Of a stretch of DNA of 64,000 nt, positions 27,141 to 35,411 are shown piece by piece. Under the pieces are notes generated by a model, which was not told where the DNA came from, did not search any database, and was given only the letters and a program-made list of their open reading frames with translations. Position 1 is the stretch's first letter. Every line of letters starts with the position of its first letter. Where the stretch lies: the NCBI RefSeq assembly GCF_910589175.1, contig NZ_CAJURR010000008.1, positions 17,372 through 81,371 of the forward strand, in the 5' to 3' direction. The DNA is from an uncultured Lactobacillus sp. GTDB lineage: Bacteria > Bacillota > Bacilli > Lactobacillales > Lactobacillaceae. The position numbers were made by a program, and so were the translations under genes.

Positions 27141-29116
27141 TAGCCTAATTCAGCTCCAACCTCATGTTCATCGCCAACAATAGCTAACTTAACCTTGCCA
27201 TCCTTTTCACTAGATAAAAGCATACCTTGACTTTCATGTCCTAGCATCTTACGTGGCTTTAAGTTAGTAACTGCAAGGACCTTTTTATCTAAAAGTTCAC
27301 TTGCATCTGGATAAAACTTACGAATACCACTTAAAATTTGACGTTCGTTTCCATCACCAAAATCAAGTTTAAACATTAATAATTTACTTGATCCCTTTAC
27401 TGGCTCAACGGATAAAATTTGACCTACTTGAATTTTGACTTTGTCAAAATCATCAATTGTAATGTGTTTTTCTTCTTTTTGTTGACTTCTAGTCTTCTTC
27501 TTTGGCTTAGCCTTCTTCATTTCTTCCTTAATGTACTTAACTTCAACATCATTTTTAAGTCGTGGGAAGATTGGCGTCGGCTTTTCTGTTACCTTAATGT
27601 TCCAGTCAAAGCCGCCAAAATCAAGTTTCTTTTGATCATCATTCTTCCAGTCAAGTCCGAGTTGTTCAAACATCTTAACCGGGCTCTGCGTCATAACTGG
27701 TGCAATTAAAATTGCAATTAAACGTAAACTTTCAGCCAAGTTAGTCATTACTTTAGATAGTTCTTCACTCTTGCCCTCTTTGTTTAACGTCCAAGGTGTA
27801 GTTTCATCAATATATTTATTTGCACGAGAAATGAGCTTCCAAACACTATCTAAAGCTTGAGAGAAGTGGAGGGCATCCATTTGTTTTTGATATTCAGCAA
27901 TTGTTTCATTAGCTGTTTTAATTAAATCTTTTGCAAATTCATCCTGTTCTGAAGCAACTGGAGCAACTTGGCCATCTTGATATTGATTAATCATTGAAAC
28001 AGTTCTATTTAACAAGTTACCTAAGTCATTAGCCAAATCAAAGTTAACTCTTTCAACAAAATCTTCCGGAGTAAAAATACCATCTGAACCAAATGGAATT
28101 GCACGCATCAAGTAATAACGAAGAGCATCTAAGCCATAACGTTTAACAATCATTTCTGGGTAAACGGCATTACCCTTTGATTTAGACATTTTACCGTCTC
28201 TCATTAATACCCAGCCATGCCCAAAGATTTGCTTTGGAAGAGGAAGATCAAGTGCCATTAACATAATTGGCCAATAAATAGTGTGGAAGCGAACAATTTC
28301 CTTACCAACTAAATGTACGTCAGCTGGCCAATATTTCTTAAATAATGCATCATTATCTGAACCATATCCAAGAGCAGTAATATAGTTAGAAAGAGCATCA
28401 ATCCAAACATAAACAACATGCTTAGGATCACTAGGCACAGGAATTCCCCAATCAACAGTCGTACGAGTGACAGATAAGTCTTCTAAGCCTGGCTTAATAA
28501 AGTTATTTACCATTTCTTTCTCACGAGAGTGAGGCAAAATAAAGTCTGGGTGATCCTTGTAGTATTGAAGTAAGCGATCAGCATATTTACTCATTCTGAA
28601 GAAGTATGATGGTTCCTTAACTAAACGTACTTCATGTCCTGATGGAGCCTTTCCGCCAATCACATTGCCATCATCATCTTTATATACTTCAGCAAGTTGT
28701 GATTCAGTGAAGTATTCTTCATCTTCTACAGAATACCAACCAGTGTACTCACCTAAGTAAATATCTCCTTGTTTTAATAATCTTTCAAAAATCTTTTGTA
28801 CAGCTTTAACGTGATCTTCATCAGTTGTTCTAATGAAGCGATCATAGGAAACGTCTAACATTTTCCATAGGTCCTTATAGGAATCAGCCATTTTATCTAC
28901 AAATTCTTGTGGTTTAATTCCTTGTGCTTCAGCTTTTTGCTCAATCTTAAGTCCATGTTCATCAGTTCCAGTTAAGAAGAATGTATCAAAACCGCGAGAT
29001 TTTTTATAACGAGTCATGGTATCAGCAGCAATAGTAGTGTATGCATTACCGATAGTTAATTTTCCAGATGGATAGTAAATAGGTGTAGTAATATAGAAAG
29101 TTTTCTTTTCAGCCAT
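27140..29116 (-). CDS. metG: Methionyl-tRNA synthetase with unusual HIGH motif
   Basis: Class Ia tRNA synthetase, 658 residues from the ATG before AEKKTFYIT; six codons further upstream would be an unsupported extension. Rossmann catalytic core, KMSKS intact in GKMSKSKGN, anticodon-binding helical domain, then a C-terminal Trbp111-like tRNA-binding domain (about 555-658, KVQIQ-type start reading KVKIQVGQIL). No Cys4 zinc cluster, as in other Gram-positive MetRS. The HIGH signature reads TIGN at residues 21-24. First gene of metG-tatD-rnmV-rsmA. Confidence 0.96.
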   Translation of the reverse strand: MAEKKTFYITTPIYYPSGKLTIGNAYTTIAADTMTRYKKSRGFDTFFLTGTDEHGLKIEQKAEAQGIKPQEFVDKMADSYKDLWKMLDVSYDRFIRTTDEDHVKAVQKIFERLLKQGDIYLGEYTGWYSVEDEEYFTESQLAEVYKDDDGNVIGGKAPSGHEVRLVKEPSYFFRMSKYADRLLQYYKDHPDFILPHSREKEMVNNFIKPGLEDLSVTRTTVDWGIPVPSDPKHVVYVWIDALSNYITALGYGSDNDALFKKYWPADVHLVGKEIVRFHTIYWPIMLMALDLPLPKQIFGHGWVLMRDGKMSKSKGNAVYPEMIVKRYGLDALRYYLMRAIPFGSDGIFTPEDFVERVNFDLANDLGNLLNRTVSMINQYQDGQVAPVASEQDEFAKDLIKTANETIAEYQKQMDALHFSQALDSVWKLISRANKYIDETTPWTLNKEGKSEELSKVMTNLAESLRLIAILIAPVMTQSPVKMFEQLGLDWKNDDQKKLDFGGFDWNIKVTEKPTPIFPRLKNDVEVKYIKEEMKKAKPKKKTRSQQKEEKHITIDDFDKVKIQVGQILSVEPVKGSSKLLMFKLDFGDGNERQILSGIRKFYPDASELLDKKVLAVTNLKPRKMLGHESQGMLLSSEKDGKVKLAIVGDEHEVGAELG

Positions 29117-29185
29117 CTTTATTCTTCCTCTCATAAGTCTTTTAACTGCTAGTATAACATAGCATGCCTACATAAATTTGTGTAC

Positions 29186-29215
29186 CAAAAAAGGAATTTC
29201 TTTTTAGAAATTCCT
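29186..29215 (-). terminator. Terminator after the P-type ATPase remnant
   Basis: AGGAATTTC pairs with GAAATTCCT around six bases, then six Ts on the minus strand. The gene's stop codon is at the base of the stem. Confidence 0.88.
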
Positions 29216-30236
29216 AGTTAGATTGATTTTGTTTTTTCATTACCATGCTATTACTCGGATGGTGAATTGAATTTTTTAGTAATTGGCTAGTGATAGAAAT
29301 AGGAACTGCATCAGAGGTTAATCCGACAACTACTGCAAGAGCAAATACTAAAGTATTTTCCCAGTTGCCATGCATCATACTACTAATTACTAAAAACAAA
29401 GGAACAATAACTGCAGCTAGAATTAAAAATACTCTTGTTAAATTTCTGGTATCTAAATTAAACACGTGCTTCTTTAATTCCATCTTGGAAATATTTTGAG
29501 ATAATTTTCCAAAAATAGTCTCTTTTCCAGTCGCAAATACTACTCCAACTCCAGAACCAGAGATAATTCTGGTACCTGCGTATAAAATATTGGCATAGTC
29601 TACATAACCATGATTGTTTCTCTGACCTAAAGAAGTAATTTCACTCTTATATACTGGATTATCTTCATCCATAAAGAAATCGGCTGAACAAATTATATTA
29701 TTATTCTTTAAAATTCTTACATCTGCCGGAACCACTTCTCCAGCTTGTAACAAGATAATATCCCCAGCCACTAACTCTTTAGTTGCCAACTCTTGTGGCA
29801 TGCAGTCGCGCATAACTTTAGTAGTGGGTGATATTTTATGTAGTAAATTTTGAATAGCCGCTCTAATTTTGATATTTTGAATGAAACTTAATATTCCAGA
29901 AATAGCTAAAACTAAAATAATTAAAACAGGTGTATCTAAATTATGAACTTTTAATTTATAGTTAAGCATAATAGATACAATTGCTAAGCCTAAAAGAATA
30001 CTTGTAAAAGGCGTCATAAATGCTTCACATAAAAATTGAAGTCTAGTATTTTTAGGTTTATTTACAATTTCGTTAGGACCATTTTTTGCTAAGCGTTGCC
30101 TCGCATCTTTAGTTTGAAGGCCACTAATTGAGGTTTTTAATCGTTGCAGTGTTGCAAATTTATCTTCGCATGCAATCCGGCGCACCAGCTTGGTGTCTGT
30201 AGTATGTCTTTTGCCGGAAGTGTTGATTTTTAACAT
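29214..30236 (-). CDS. Degenerate, C-terminally truncated P-type ATPase (MgtA-like) under Mg2+ riboswitch
   Basis: 340 residues covering only the N-terminal part of an MgtA/P3B-like ATPase: N-terminal cytoplasmic region with DARQRLAKNGPNEI, membrane helices 1-2 (about 75-120), actuator domain with GDIILLQAGEVVPADVRIL (159-176), and helices 3-4 (about 267-315). The stop comes before the DKTGT phosphorylation site; P and N domains are absent from the window. The TGE dephosphorylation motif reads MDE (189-191), and the helix-4 PExLP ion motif reads SDAVP (308-312). Ion pumping is therefore impossible by the known mechanism. The start is the ATG with AAAGG eight bases upstream. The frame is open with no internal stop, and an M-box precedes it. 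Either a decaying pseudogene or a repurposed membrane protein. Confidence 0.85.
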   Translation of the reverse strand: MLKINTSGKRHTTDTKLVRRIACEDKFATLQRLKTSISGLQTKDARQRLAKNGPNEIVNKPKNTRLQFLCEAFMTPFTSILLGLAIVSIMLNYKLKVHNLDTPVLIILVLAISGILSFIQNIKIRAAIQNLLHKISPTTKVMRDCMPQELATKELVAGDIILLQAGEVVPADVRILKNNNIICSADFFMDEDNPVYKSEITSLGQRNNHGYVDYANILYAGTRIISGSGVGVVFATGKETIFGKLSQNISKMELKKHVFNLDTRNLTRVFLILAAVIVPLFLVISSMMHGNWENTLVFALAVVVGLTSDAVPISITSQLLKNSIHHPSNSMVMKKQNQSN

Positions 30237-30270
30237 CTTCAACATCCTTTCTTAAGAACCTAGCAAACAA

Positions 30271-30486
30271 ACAAAAAGCCGATGCAAAAACTGCATCGGC
30301 TTAAATCCAAGCGATTTTTATACTCGTCGTTCAGTTTTAACACTACGTGACGTAAGGTTATAAAAATATAACTAGCTGGCTGGGGAGGGCCTTATATCGA
30401 CGATCCCTGTTTGACCCGTTGGCATCTCTGGATGTTGCTGGGCGACAGCATGTGTTCACGTAGGAGTCTCACCTAACAGTTTATTT
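30271..30486 (-). ncRNA. M-box (ykoK) Mg2+-sensing riboswitch
   Basis: Minus strand, in the 5' leader of the ATPase-like gene. The 5' part reads TTAGGTGAGACTCCTACGTG, then ATGCTGTCGCCCAGCAAC, CCAGAGATGCCAACGGGTC and AAACAGG: the conserved core of the M-box. It ends in an expression platform hairpin, AAGCCGATGCA / TGCATCGGCTT (30276-30302) with a T tract, so high Mg2+ should terminate transcription before the gene. This fills the roughly 300-base stretch without a gene. Confidence 0.93.
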
Positions 30487-30543
30487 GCTCTAATATTTAA
30501 TTTCTATTGATACTTTAACGGCTAACTAGCTTTTAGTCAAGCC

Positions 30544-31131
30544 CTAATGTGGCTTTCGCGTGCTTTTGAATAAAACTAATCCAAAACTAATTAAAGCTGC
30601 AATCACTAATCCCCAAACTAAACTTACACTTTGTGGATGATCAATTTTTTGTAACTCTTCTTGCGTCAAAGAATTTTTATCATAAGATAACTTATCTTTT
30701 TGGGCAATTAAAGTTGCACAGGCATTAAAAACTAATCGAATTCCTGAGTTGAAGCTTGATTTTTTCTCACTTCTTAATTTATCGCCTGCATATCGAATAA
30801 TGTTGCTACACTTATTTTGTGTCAAAACATCTTGGTAATTTTTACCAACAAGAATTTGAACATTTTTTCTTTTATTTTGTAATGCAGCTACAATAATTAC
30901 CTGATTTTTCATCGGCCTAATTTTATTTATATCATTACTATTTTTTAGACTTAAAAGCCGAATCTCAGGTTTATTTTTTGTTTTTTGATACTCTTTATTT
31001 TTTTGAGTTACTAATTCTTTAGTTTGGTTATTAAATAAATTTTGCAGATCACTAACAAAAGAAGTTGTACTAGCAGTAAATAGTAAAAAAGAAATTAGGA
31101 GTATTCCAAAACTGATAAACTTATTTTTCAT
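30544..31131 (-). CDS. TPM-domain membrane protein (YgcG-like)
   Basis: 195 residues: N-terminal hydrophobic segment or signal peptide (about 5-25), extracellular TPM-like domain, and a C-terminal membrane helix [19 protein letters not shown] followed by basic residues. The core around [26 protein letters not shown] is the TPM pattern. TPM proteins are linked to photosystem repair in plants and to envelope functions in bacteria; the role here is unknown. It overlaps the end of comEB by 11 bases in TAATG, so it is translated with it. Its end lies near the M-box promoter region. Confidence 0.65.
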   Translation of the reverse strand: MKNKFISFGILLISFLLFTASTTSFVSDLQNLFNNQTKELVTQKNKEYQKTKNKPEIRLLSLKNSNDINKIRPMKNQVIIVAALQNKRKNVQILVGKNYQDVLTQNKCSNIIRYAGDKLRSEKKSSFNSGIRLVFNACATLIAQKDKLSYDKNSLTQEELQKIDHPQSVSLVWGLVIAALISFGLVLFKSTRKPH

Positions 31132-31609
31132 TATCCGTCTTCTCTAACCTCTCAGCTAAGCTTTGAACATATTTATGATCTAGCGTTACTTGTTCAATCG
31201 CCACACCCTTTTCACGCAGTAACTTGAGTGCTAACGGATTATCATGATAATCATAATAATAGTTAATTTTCTTAATACCAGCCTGAACTAAGCATTTGCT
31301 GCAATTAAAGCAAGGAAAATAAGTCACGTAGATTTCAGTACCTTCAGTTGAAATACCATTTTTAGCACACTGAATTAAGGCATTCATTTCTGAGTGAATA
31401 GTTCTAACACAGTGTCCATCAACCATTAAGTGACCAACGTCATCACAATGAGGTTGTCCAGAAACACTTCCATTATAACCAGTGGCAATCATCCGGTCGT
31501 CCTTGACCAACACACTTCCCACTAGGGCTCGGTCACAAGTTGAGCGCTGTGCAATAACTAACGCCTGCATCATAAAATATTGCTTCCACGGAATCCTGTC
31601 TCTTGTCAT
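31121..31609 (-). CDS. comEB: dCMP deaminase (ComEB family)
   Basis: 162-residue zinc deaminase converting dCMP to dUMP for dTMP synthesis. Zinc and catalytic motifs: HSEMNAL and PCFNCSKCL, with additional residues HCDD-like near the N-terminus. Named after its gene neighbourhood in B. subtilis competence loci, though the enzyme itself is metabolic. It starts 19 bases after trpS. Confidence 0.92.
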   Translation of the reverse strand: MTRDRIPWKQYFMMQALVIAQRSTCDRALVGSVLVKDDRMIATGYNGSVSGQPHCDDVGHLMVDGHCVRTIHSEMNALIQCAKNGISTEGTEIYVTYFPCFNCSKCLVQAGIKKINYYYDYHDNPLALKLLREKGVAIEQVTLDHKYVQSLAERLEKTDNEK

Positions 31610-31628
31610 CAGTCTTACCCTCTTTAAA

Positions 31629-32657
31629 TTATTTATTTAACCTATCAAAATAATTTAAACCAATTGCTTCTCTAACTTCTTGTAAAGTTTGGTTAGCAAC
31701 TTCATTTGCCTTCTTTGATCCCTCTAGTAACATTTCGTATACAGCATCTGGATCTTGAGCAAACTTCTCTCTACGCTCTCTAATTGGCCCAAGTTCTTCT
31801 TCAAGAACCTTATTCAAGTAGCGTTTAATTTTAACGTCCCCTAAGCCACCTTTTTGATATTGTTCCTTAAGTTCAGCCACCTTATCTTTATCTGGTGCAA
31901 AAACATCAAGATAAGTAAAGACAGTATTACCCTCTACTTGACCAGGATCTTCAACATGAATATGGTTTGGATCCGTGTACATTGACATAACTTTCTTTTG
32001 TACAGTCTTTGCATCATCGGACAAGTAAATTGCATTTCCAAGTGATTTAGACATTTTTGCATTTCCATCTAAACCTGGAAGTCTACCTTGTCCCTTTGGT
32101 GGGAAGTAACCCTTTGGTTCAACTAAAATATCAGTGTTATAAACTCTATTAAAAGTACGAACAATTTCTCTAGTTTGTTCAAGCATTGGTTCTTGATCAT
32201 CCCCAACTGGAATTATTGTTGCTTTAAAAGCAGTAATGTCTGCTGCCTGAGAAACTGGGTAGTTTAAGAAACCAACTGGAATTGAATCTTTAAAATTCTT
32301 TTGCTTAATTTCAGTTTTAACAGTTGGATTTCTTTCTAGACGTGCAACTGTTACCAAATCCATGTAATAAGCAGTTAATTCAAAAAGAGCAGGGATTTGT
32401 GATTGCACATAGATAGTAGACTTTTCAGGATCTAGTCCAACAGCTAAGTAGTCCAAAGCTACTTGAATTAAGCTATTCTTAATTTTTTCAGGATCTCTAG
32501 CATTATCAGTTAGTGCTTGAGTGTCCGCAATCATAATATAAGGGTCATATTTACCTTCATTTTGTAATTTTACACGGTTTTTTAAGGAGCCAATATAGTG
32601 ACCAATATGAAGTTTTCCGGTTGGTCTATCTCCAGTTAATAAAATTTCCTTTGTCAT
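31629..32657 (-). CDS. trpS: Tryptophanyl-tRNA synthetase
   Basis: Class Ic synthetase, 342 residues. HIGH in [12 protein letters not shown] and KMSKS in [22 protein letters not shown] precedes the ATG. No T-box is visible in the short upstream region, unlike tyrS in this window. First gene of trpS-comEB-TPM. Confidence 0.96.
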   Translation of the reverse strand: MTKEILLTGDRPTGKLHIGHYIGSLKNRVKLQNEGKYDPYIMIADTQALTDNARDPEKIKNSLIQVALDYLAVGLDPEKSTIYVQSQIPALFELTAYYMDLVTVARLERNPTVKTEIKQKNFKDSIPVGFLNYPVSQAADITAFKATIIPVGDDQEPMLEQTREIVRTFNRVYNTDILVEPKGYFPPKGQGRLPGLDGNAKMSKSLGNAIYLSDDAKTVQKKVMSMYTDPNHIHVEDPGQVEGNTVFTYLDVFAPDKDKVAELKEQYQKGGLGDVKIKRYLNKVLEEELGPIRERREKFAQDPDAVYEMLLEGSKKANEVANQTLQEVREAIGLNYFDRLNK

Positions 32658-32791
32658 ATTTTTTCTCCAATATATCTGTAATCTTTAGCTTTACCTCCAA
32701 TTCTAGCAAAAATCCTTATTTGTTTAAACTTACCTAAAAGTTGCTAAAATTAAATTGAGAGAAAAATTACATAAAGAAAGGATGAATAGAG

Positions 32792-33403
32792 ATGTGTAGT
32801 CATTATGAAATGCCATCGCTTAAAGAAATTAAGACATATCTAAAAACTGATTTAGAATTACCACTAGTTGTATCAAAAAACATTGAAGACAAATTTGAAT
32901 CTGTTACTCAAATTTATCCTAAATCTCCATCTTTAGTTATGCTATATAGCGATGACGAACTAAAGTTAGTTGAAAAGAAATGGGGCTATCCAAGTCCATT
33001 TAAAAAGAATCGAGTAATTTATAATGCTCGGGTAGAGCGTTTTTATGAAGAAAAACCATCAATGTGGGATGATTCATTTGCTCGCCAGCGGTGCATTATT
33101 TTAGCTAATGAATTCTGGGAAAGTAGTAAGCAAACTTACCTTGCATCAAATAACAAAACCTATCATGAACACTCATCTTTTACTGCAAAAGATGAACCGA
33201 TGGCATTAATTGCTGGTATTTATAAAGGGGATGACTTTTCAATGGTCACTACTGCTTCTAATGATACTGTGCTTCCAGTTCATGAAAGAATGCCCTTAGT
33301 GTTAAAGCCATCTGAATTACGTCGTTGGCTCTTTCAAAACTTTACTTCTCTACTTGACCGGTCAGAATATAACCTAGACAGACATCAGTTGCCACATCGT
33401 TAG
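32792..33403 (+). CDS. SRAP-domain protein (YedK/HMCES-like abasic site shield)
   Basis: 203-residue SOS-response-associated peptidase family protein. The start is confirmed by biology: the second residue is Cys (MCSHYE), which becomes the N-terminal nucleophile that crosslinks to abasic sites in single-stranded DNA. Other conserved residues: Asn-Ala-Arg-x-Glu (NARVERF), Glu in ANEFWES, and His in HERMPLVL. AAAGGA lies about 10 bases upstream. It probably protects abasic sites at forks. No LexA box was recognised in the short upstream region. Confidence 0.9.
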   Translation: MCSHYEMPSLKEIKTYLKTDLELPLVVSKNIEDKFESVTQIYPKSPSLVMLYSDDELKLVEKKWGYPSPFKKNRVIYNARVERFYEEKPSMWDDSFARQRCIILANEFWESSKQTYLASNNKTYHEHSSFTAKDEPMALIAGIYKGDDFSMVTTASNDTVLPVHERMPLVLKPSELRRWLFQNFTSLLDRSEYNLDRHQLPHR

Positions 33404-33425
33404 CAAAATGATATAATCATTTTGC
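33389..33425 (+). promoter_or_regulatory. tRNA-Gly promoter inside a 23-bp palindrome
   Basis: -35 TTGCCA (33389-33394, inside the SRAP gene), 17 bases, -10 TATAAT (33412-33417). The -10 is the centre of a perfect 23-bp palindrome (33403-33425, arms GCAAAATGAT / ATCATTTTGC around ATA). Confidence 0.7.
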
Positions 33426-33429
33426 TTAT

Positions 33430-33500
33430 GCGGGTATAGTTTAATGGTAAAATGTCAGCTTCCCAAGCTGAAGATGCGGGTTCGATTCACGCTATCCGCT
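33430..33500 (+). tRNA. tRNA-Gly (anticodon CCC)
   Basis: 71-base tRNA. Acceptor GCGGGTA pairs with TATCCGC (one G-T); D arm GTTT/AAAT; anticodon arm TCAGC-TTCCCAA-GCTGA gives anticodon CCC; T loop TTCGATT. The T stem GCGGG / CACGC has one G-A mismatch (positions 52-62). Discriminator T; CCA is not encoded. Terminator follows. Confidence 0.93.
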
Positions 33501-33505
33501 TATAT

Positions 33506-33541
33506 TAAAAAACGAGGAACTTTATGAAGTTCCTCGTTTTT
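33506..33541. terminator. Bidirectional terminator after tRNA-Gly
   Basis: AAAACGAGGAACTT pairs with AAGTTCCTCGTTTT around a four-base loop, T tracts on both sides, serving tRNA-Gly and the converging membrane-protein gene. Confidence 0.9.
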
Positions 33542-33543
33542 TG

Positions 33544-34206
33544 TTAGGCTAAAATCACCATAAAAATTCCATTTAGGATTGCTAAATAAATTGGCATCAT
33601 GATTCTTTGTGAATATAAGTAAGACCAAGCAAAAAGCATCCCGTAAAGACTATTGAGAATAAATAAACTAAATGAAGTTTGAAAATTAAGTATTCCATAG
33701 AAAAAGCCTGAGCACATAATGCCAACTATACCACTAACCATATTCTGTGCTCTAAACCCATAATTAAAGAAAAAACCTGTTGTTAAATATACTTGCATTG
33801 CTGGTAGCAAAAGACCAGTCGAAAATATAAGAAACCAAAATAAAAGATTACATTCAGCCTTTTGATAAATTATTTGAAAAGACATTAAGGGCACGCTTCC
33901 TTTAGCTTGAAGATAGGAAACAAAAACACGTCCTAAAATCACCAGAATAGATACACCAACTATAAATCCATAATCTGCTAATAAAGGCATCGTGGGCTTT
34001 TTTTCAAAAAATCGTTGTTCTCGATTAAATTGTCGAATATAAAAATATAAAGTAAACAAGGCACAAAGTAAGAAAAAAAAGTACCCTATTTTATTTACAT
34101 GATCATTTAACAGAGCTAATTTTTTAACTCCAATTACAATTAAATATAAGACCAAATAAACAATATATCTAGTCAAATTTCCTTGTCTGGACGATGGTGT
34201 ATTCAT
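33544..34206 (-). CDS. CPBP-like membrane protein with missing catalytic motifs
   Basis: 220 residues with about seven membrane helices, resembling the CPBP (Abi) intramembrane protease fold. In active members helix motifs carry EExxxR, then FxxxH and HxxxN. Here the corresponding segments read LLLPAMQVYLTT, FFYGILNFQ and IYLAILNG, so the Glu pair and histidines are absent. It is thus an inactive homologue or a different family. GGGGAAAAGAC precedes the ATG. In lactobacilli CPBP genes often sit near bacteriocin loci; no such genes are seen here. Confidence 0.5.
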   Translation of the reverse strand: MNTPSSRQGNLTRYIVYLVLYLIVIGVKKLALLNDHVNKIGYFFFLLCALFTLYFYIRQFNREQRFFEKKPTMPLLADYGFIVGVSILVILGRVFVSYLQAKGSVPLMSFQIIYQKAECNLLFWFLIFSTGLLLPAMQVYLTTGFFFNYGFRAQNMVSGIVGIMCSGFFYGILNFQTSFSLFILNSLYGMLFAWSYLYSQRIMMPIYLAILNGIFMVILA

Positions 34207-34288
34207 GTCTTTTCCCCTTTATATCAATTATTTTCAATTATAGCAAAGCATTTACTATTAGTTATACTTCAGGAAAAATATATACTTA

Positions 34289-34317
34289 TTGACAGCGCTT
34301 ACGTTGATGATTAACAT
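34289..34317 (+). promoter_or_regulatory. Promoter with cre-like site upstream of ROK kinase
   Basis: -35 TTGACA (34289-34294), 17 bases, -10 TAACAT (34312-34317). TGACAGCGCTTACG (34290-34303) matches the cre consensus at about 12 of 14 positions and overlaps the -35. Confidence 0.65.
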
Positions 34318-34348
34318 GAAAGATAAGATAAAAAGAGAGGTAATACTA

Positions 34349-35209
34349 ATGAACTTAATCGCAATTGATATTGGCGGCACAACTATTAAAATCGCTACCT
34401 GGATAAATCAAAAATTAAAAATGATATTTACGATTGATACACCAGATAATTTAGATACTTTTTATGAGGAATTGACTGATGCAGTTAATGAAATAAAAGC
34501 CGATCATAAAATTGATGGTGTAGCAATTTCTTCTCCTGGTGCTGTTAATAAAGCTACCGGAGTAATTGAGGGAGCAAGTGCCCTACCTTATATTCACAAC
34601 TTTAAAATCGTACCTGAATTAGAAAAAAGATTTGGTTTGCCAGTAAGTATCGAAAATGATGCAAACTGCGCAGCTCTTGCCGAAATCGCTGACGGAGCAG
34701 CTAAAGGATGCAGTAGTATGGCATTTTTAGTTATTGGTACCGGCGTTGGGGGAAGTATCATTATTAACAATCAAATCTGGCATGGTGCACATCTCTATGG
34801 CGGTGAATTTGGTTTTATGATTATTGATGGTAAGCAGTTAAGTGAGCTAGCTTCACCTGTTACCATGGCCAAGCGCTACAATAAAAAAACTGGAAAAGAT
34901 TTTGATGGTAAGACTGTTTTTGAACTTGCTGACACTGATGACCCAGTTGCTCAAGAAGAACGGGGAAAGCTCCTCCATGCTCTTGCTGTAGCAATTTTTA
35001 ATATTCAACACAGTTTTGATCCTGAAAAAATTATTATTGGTGGTGGAATTTCACAAAATCCGGAATTAGTTCCACTACTTGATGATGAGATTGCTAAATT
35101 AAGAAATAAGATCGAAGTTACGACAATTAAACCAATTTTGGATATTTGTACGTTAAAAAATGAAGCAAATTTGCGTGGAGCGGTTGCAGATTTTGAAAAA
35201 GAGCATTAA
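34349..35209 (+). CDS. ROK-family sugar kinase
   Basis: 286 residues. ATP-binding DIGGTTIKIA at the N-terminus, sugar-binding ENDANCAALAE, and GTGVGGSIIINNQIW; the ROK zinc-binding CxCG cluster is not present, as in several short glucokinase-like members. Phosphorylates a hexose or a glycoside; specificity cannot be read from sequence. Being next to beta-glucoside PTS genes suggests phosphorylation of glucose or a beta-glucoside released from disaccharides. The start is the ATG before NLIAIDIGG with AGAGAGG upstream; upstream in-frame codons begin at the -35 box and are rejected. Confidence 0.88.
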   Translation: MNLIAIDIGGTTIKIATWINQKLKMIFTIDTPDNLDTFYEELTDAVNEIKADHKIDGVAISSPGAVNKATGVIEGASALPYIHNFKIVPELEKRFGLPVSIENDANCAALAEIADGAAKGCSSMAFLVIGTGVGGSIIINNQIWHGAHLYGGEFGFMIIDGKQLSELASPVTMAKRYNKKTGKDFDGKTVFELADTDDPVAQEERGKLLHALAVAIFNIQHSFDPEKIIIGGGISQNPELVPLLDDEIAKLRNKIEVTTIKPILDICTLKNEANLRGAVADFEKEH

Positions 35210-35263
35210 ATTTTATATAGACACTTTTTTATTATTAAATAAATGTGTTTGAAAGCATCATGA

Positions 35264-35297
35264 AAAAGGACTGAGGAAACTACCTCAGTCCTTTTTT
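35264..35297 (+). terminator. Terminator after ROK kinase
   Basis: AAAAGGACTGAGG pairs with CCTCAGTCCTTTT around six bases, then Ts. Confidence 0.9.
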
Positions 35298-35340
35298 GTT
35301 ATCTAATTAAGTAAAAGTATATATTTTTAAATGAAAGTGC

Positions 35341-35398
35341 TTTACTTTTATTCCAAATAAGATTATATTTATACATGTAAAACATGTAAGCGATTGCA
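35341..35398 (+). promoter_or_regulatory. Beta-glucoside operon promoter with cre
   Basis: -35 TTTACT (35341-35346), 17 bases, -10 TATATT (35364-35369). cre TGTAAGCGATTGCA (35385-35398) matches consensus at all but one position and lies downstream of the start site, a roadblock position. ACATGTAA is repeated just before it. Confidence 0.75.
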
Positions 35399-35411
35399 AA
35401 GAGGGAATATT

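Noticed and set aside
29140..29214. Search for a frameshifted continuation of the P-type ATPase
   Set aside because: Only a terminator and the metG leader follow; there is no room for P and N domains, so a simple frameshift does not explain the truncation.
32658..32791. T-box or trp attenuator upstream of trpS
   Set aside because: The T-box core GGTGGTACC is absent and the gap is too short.
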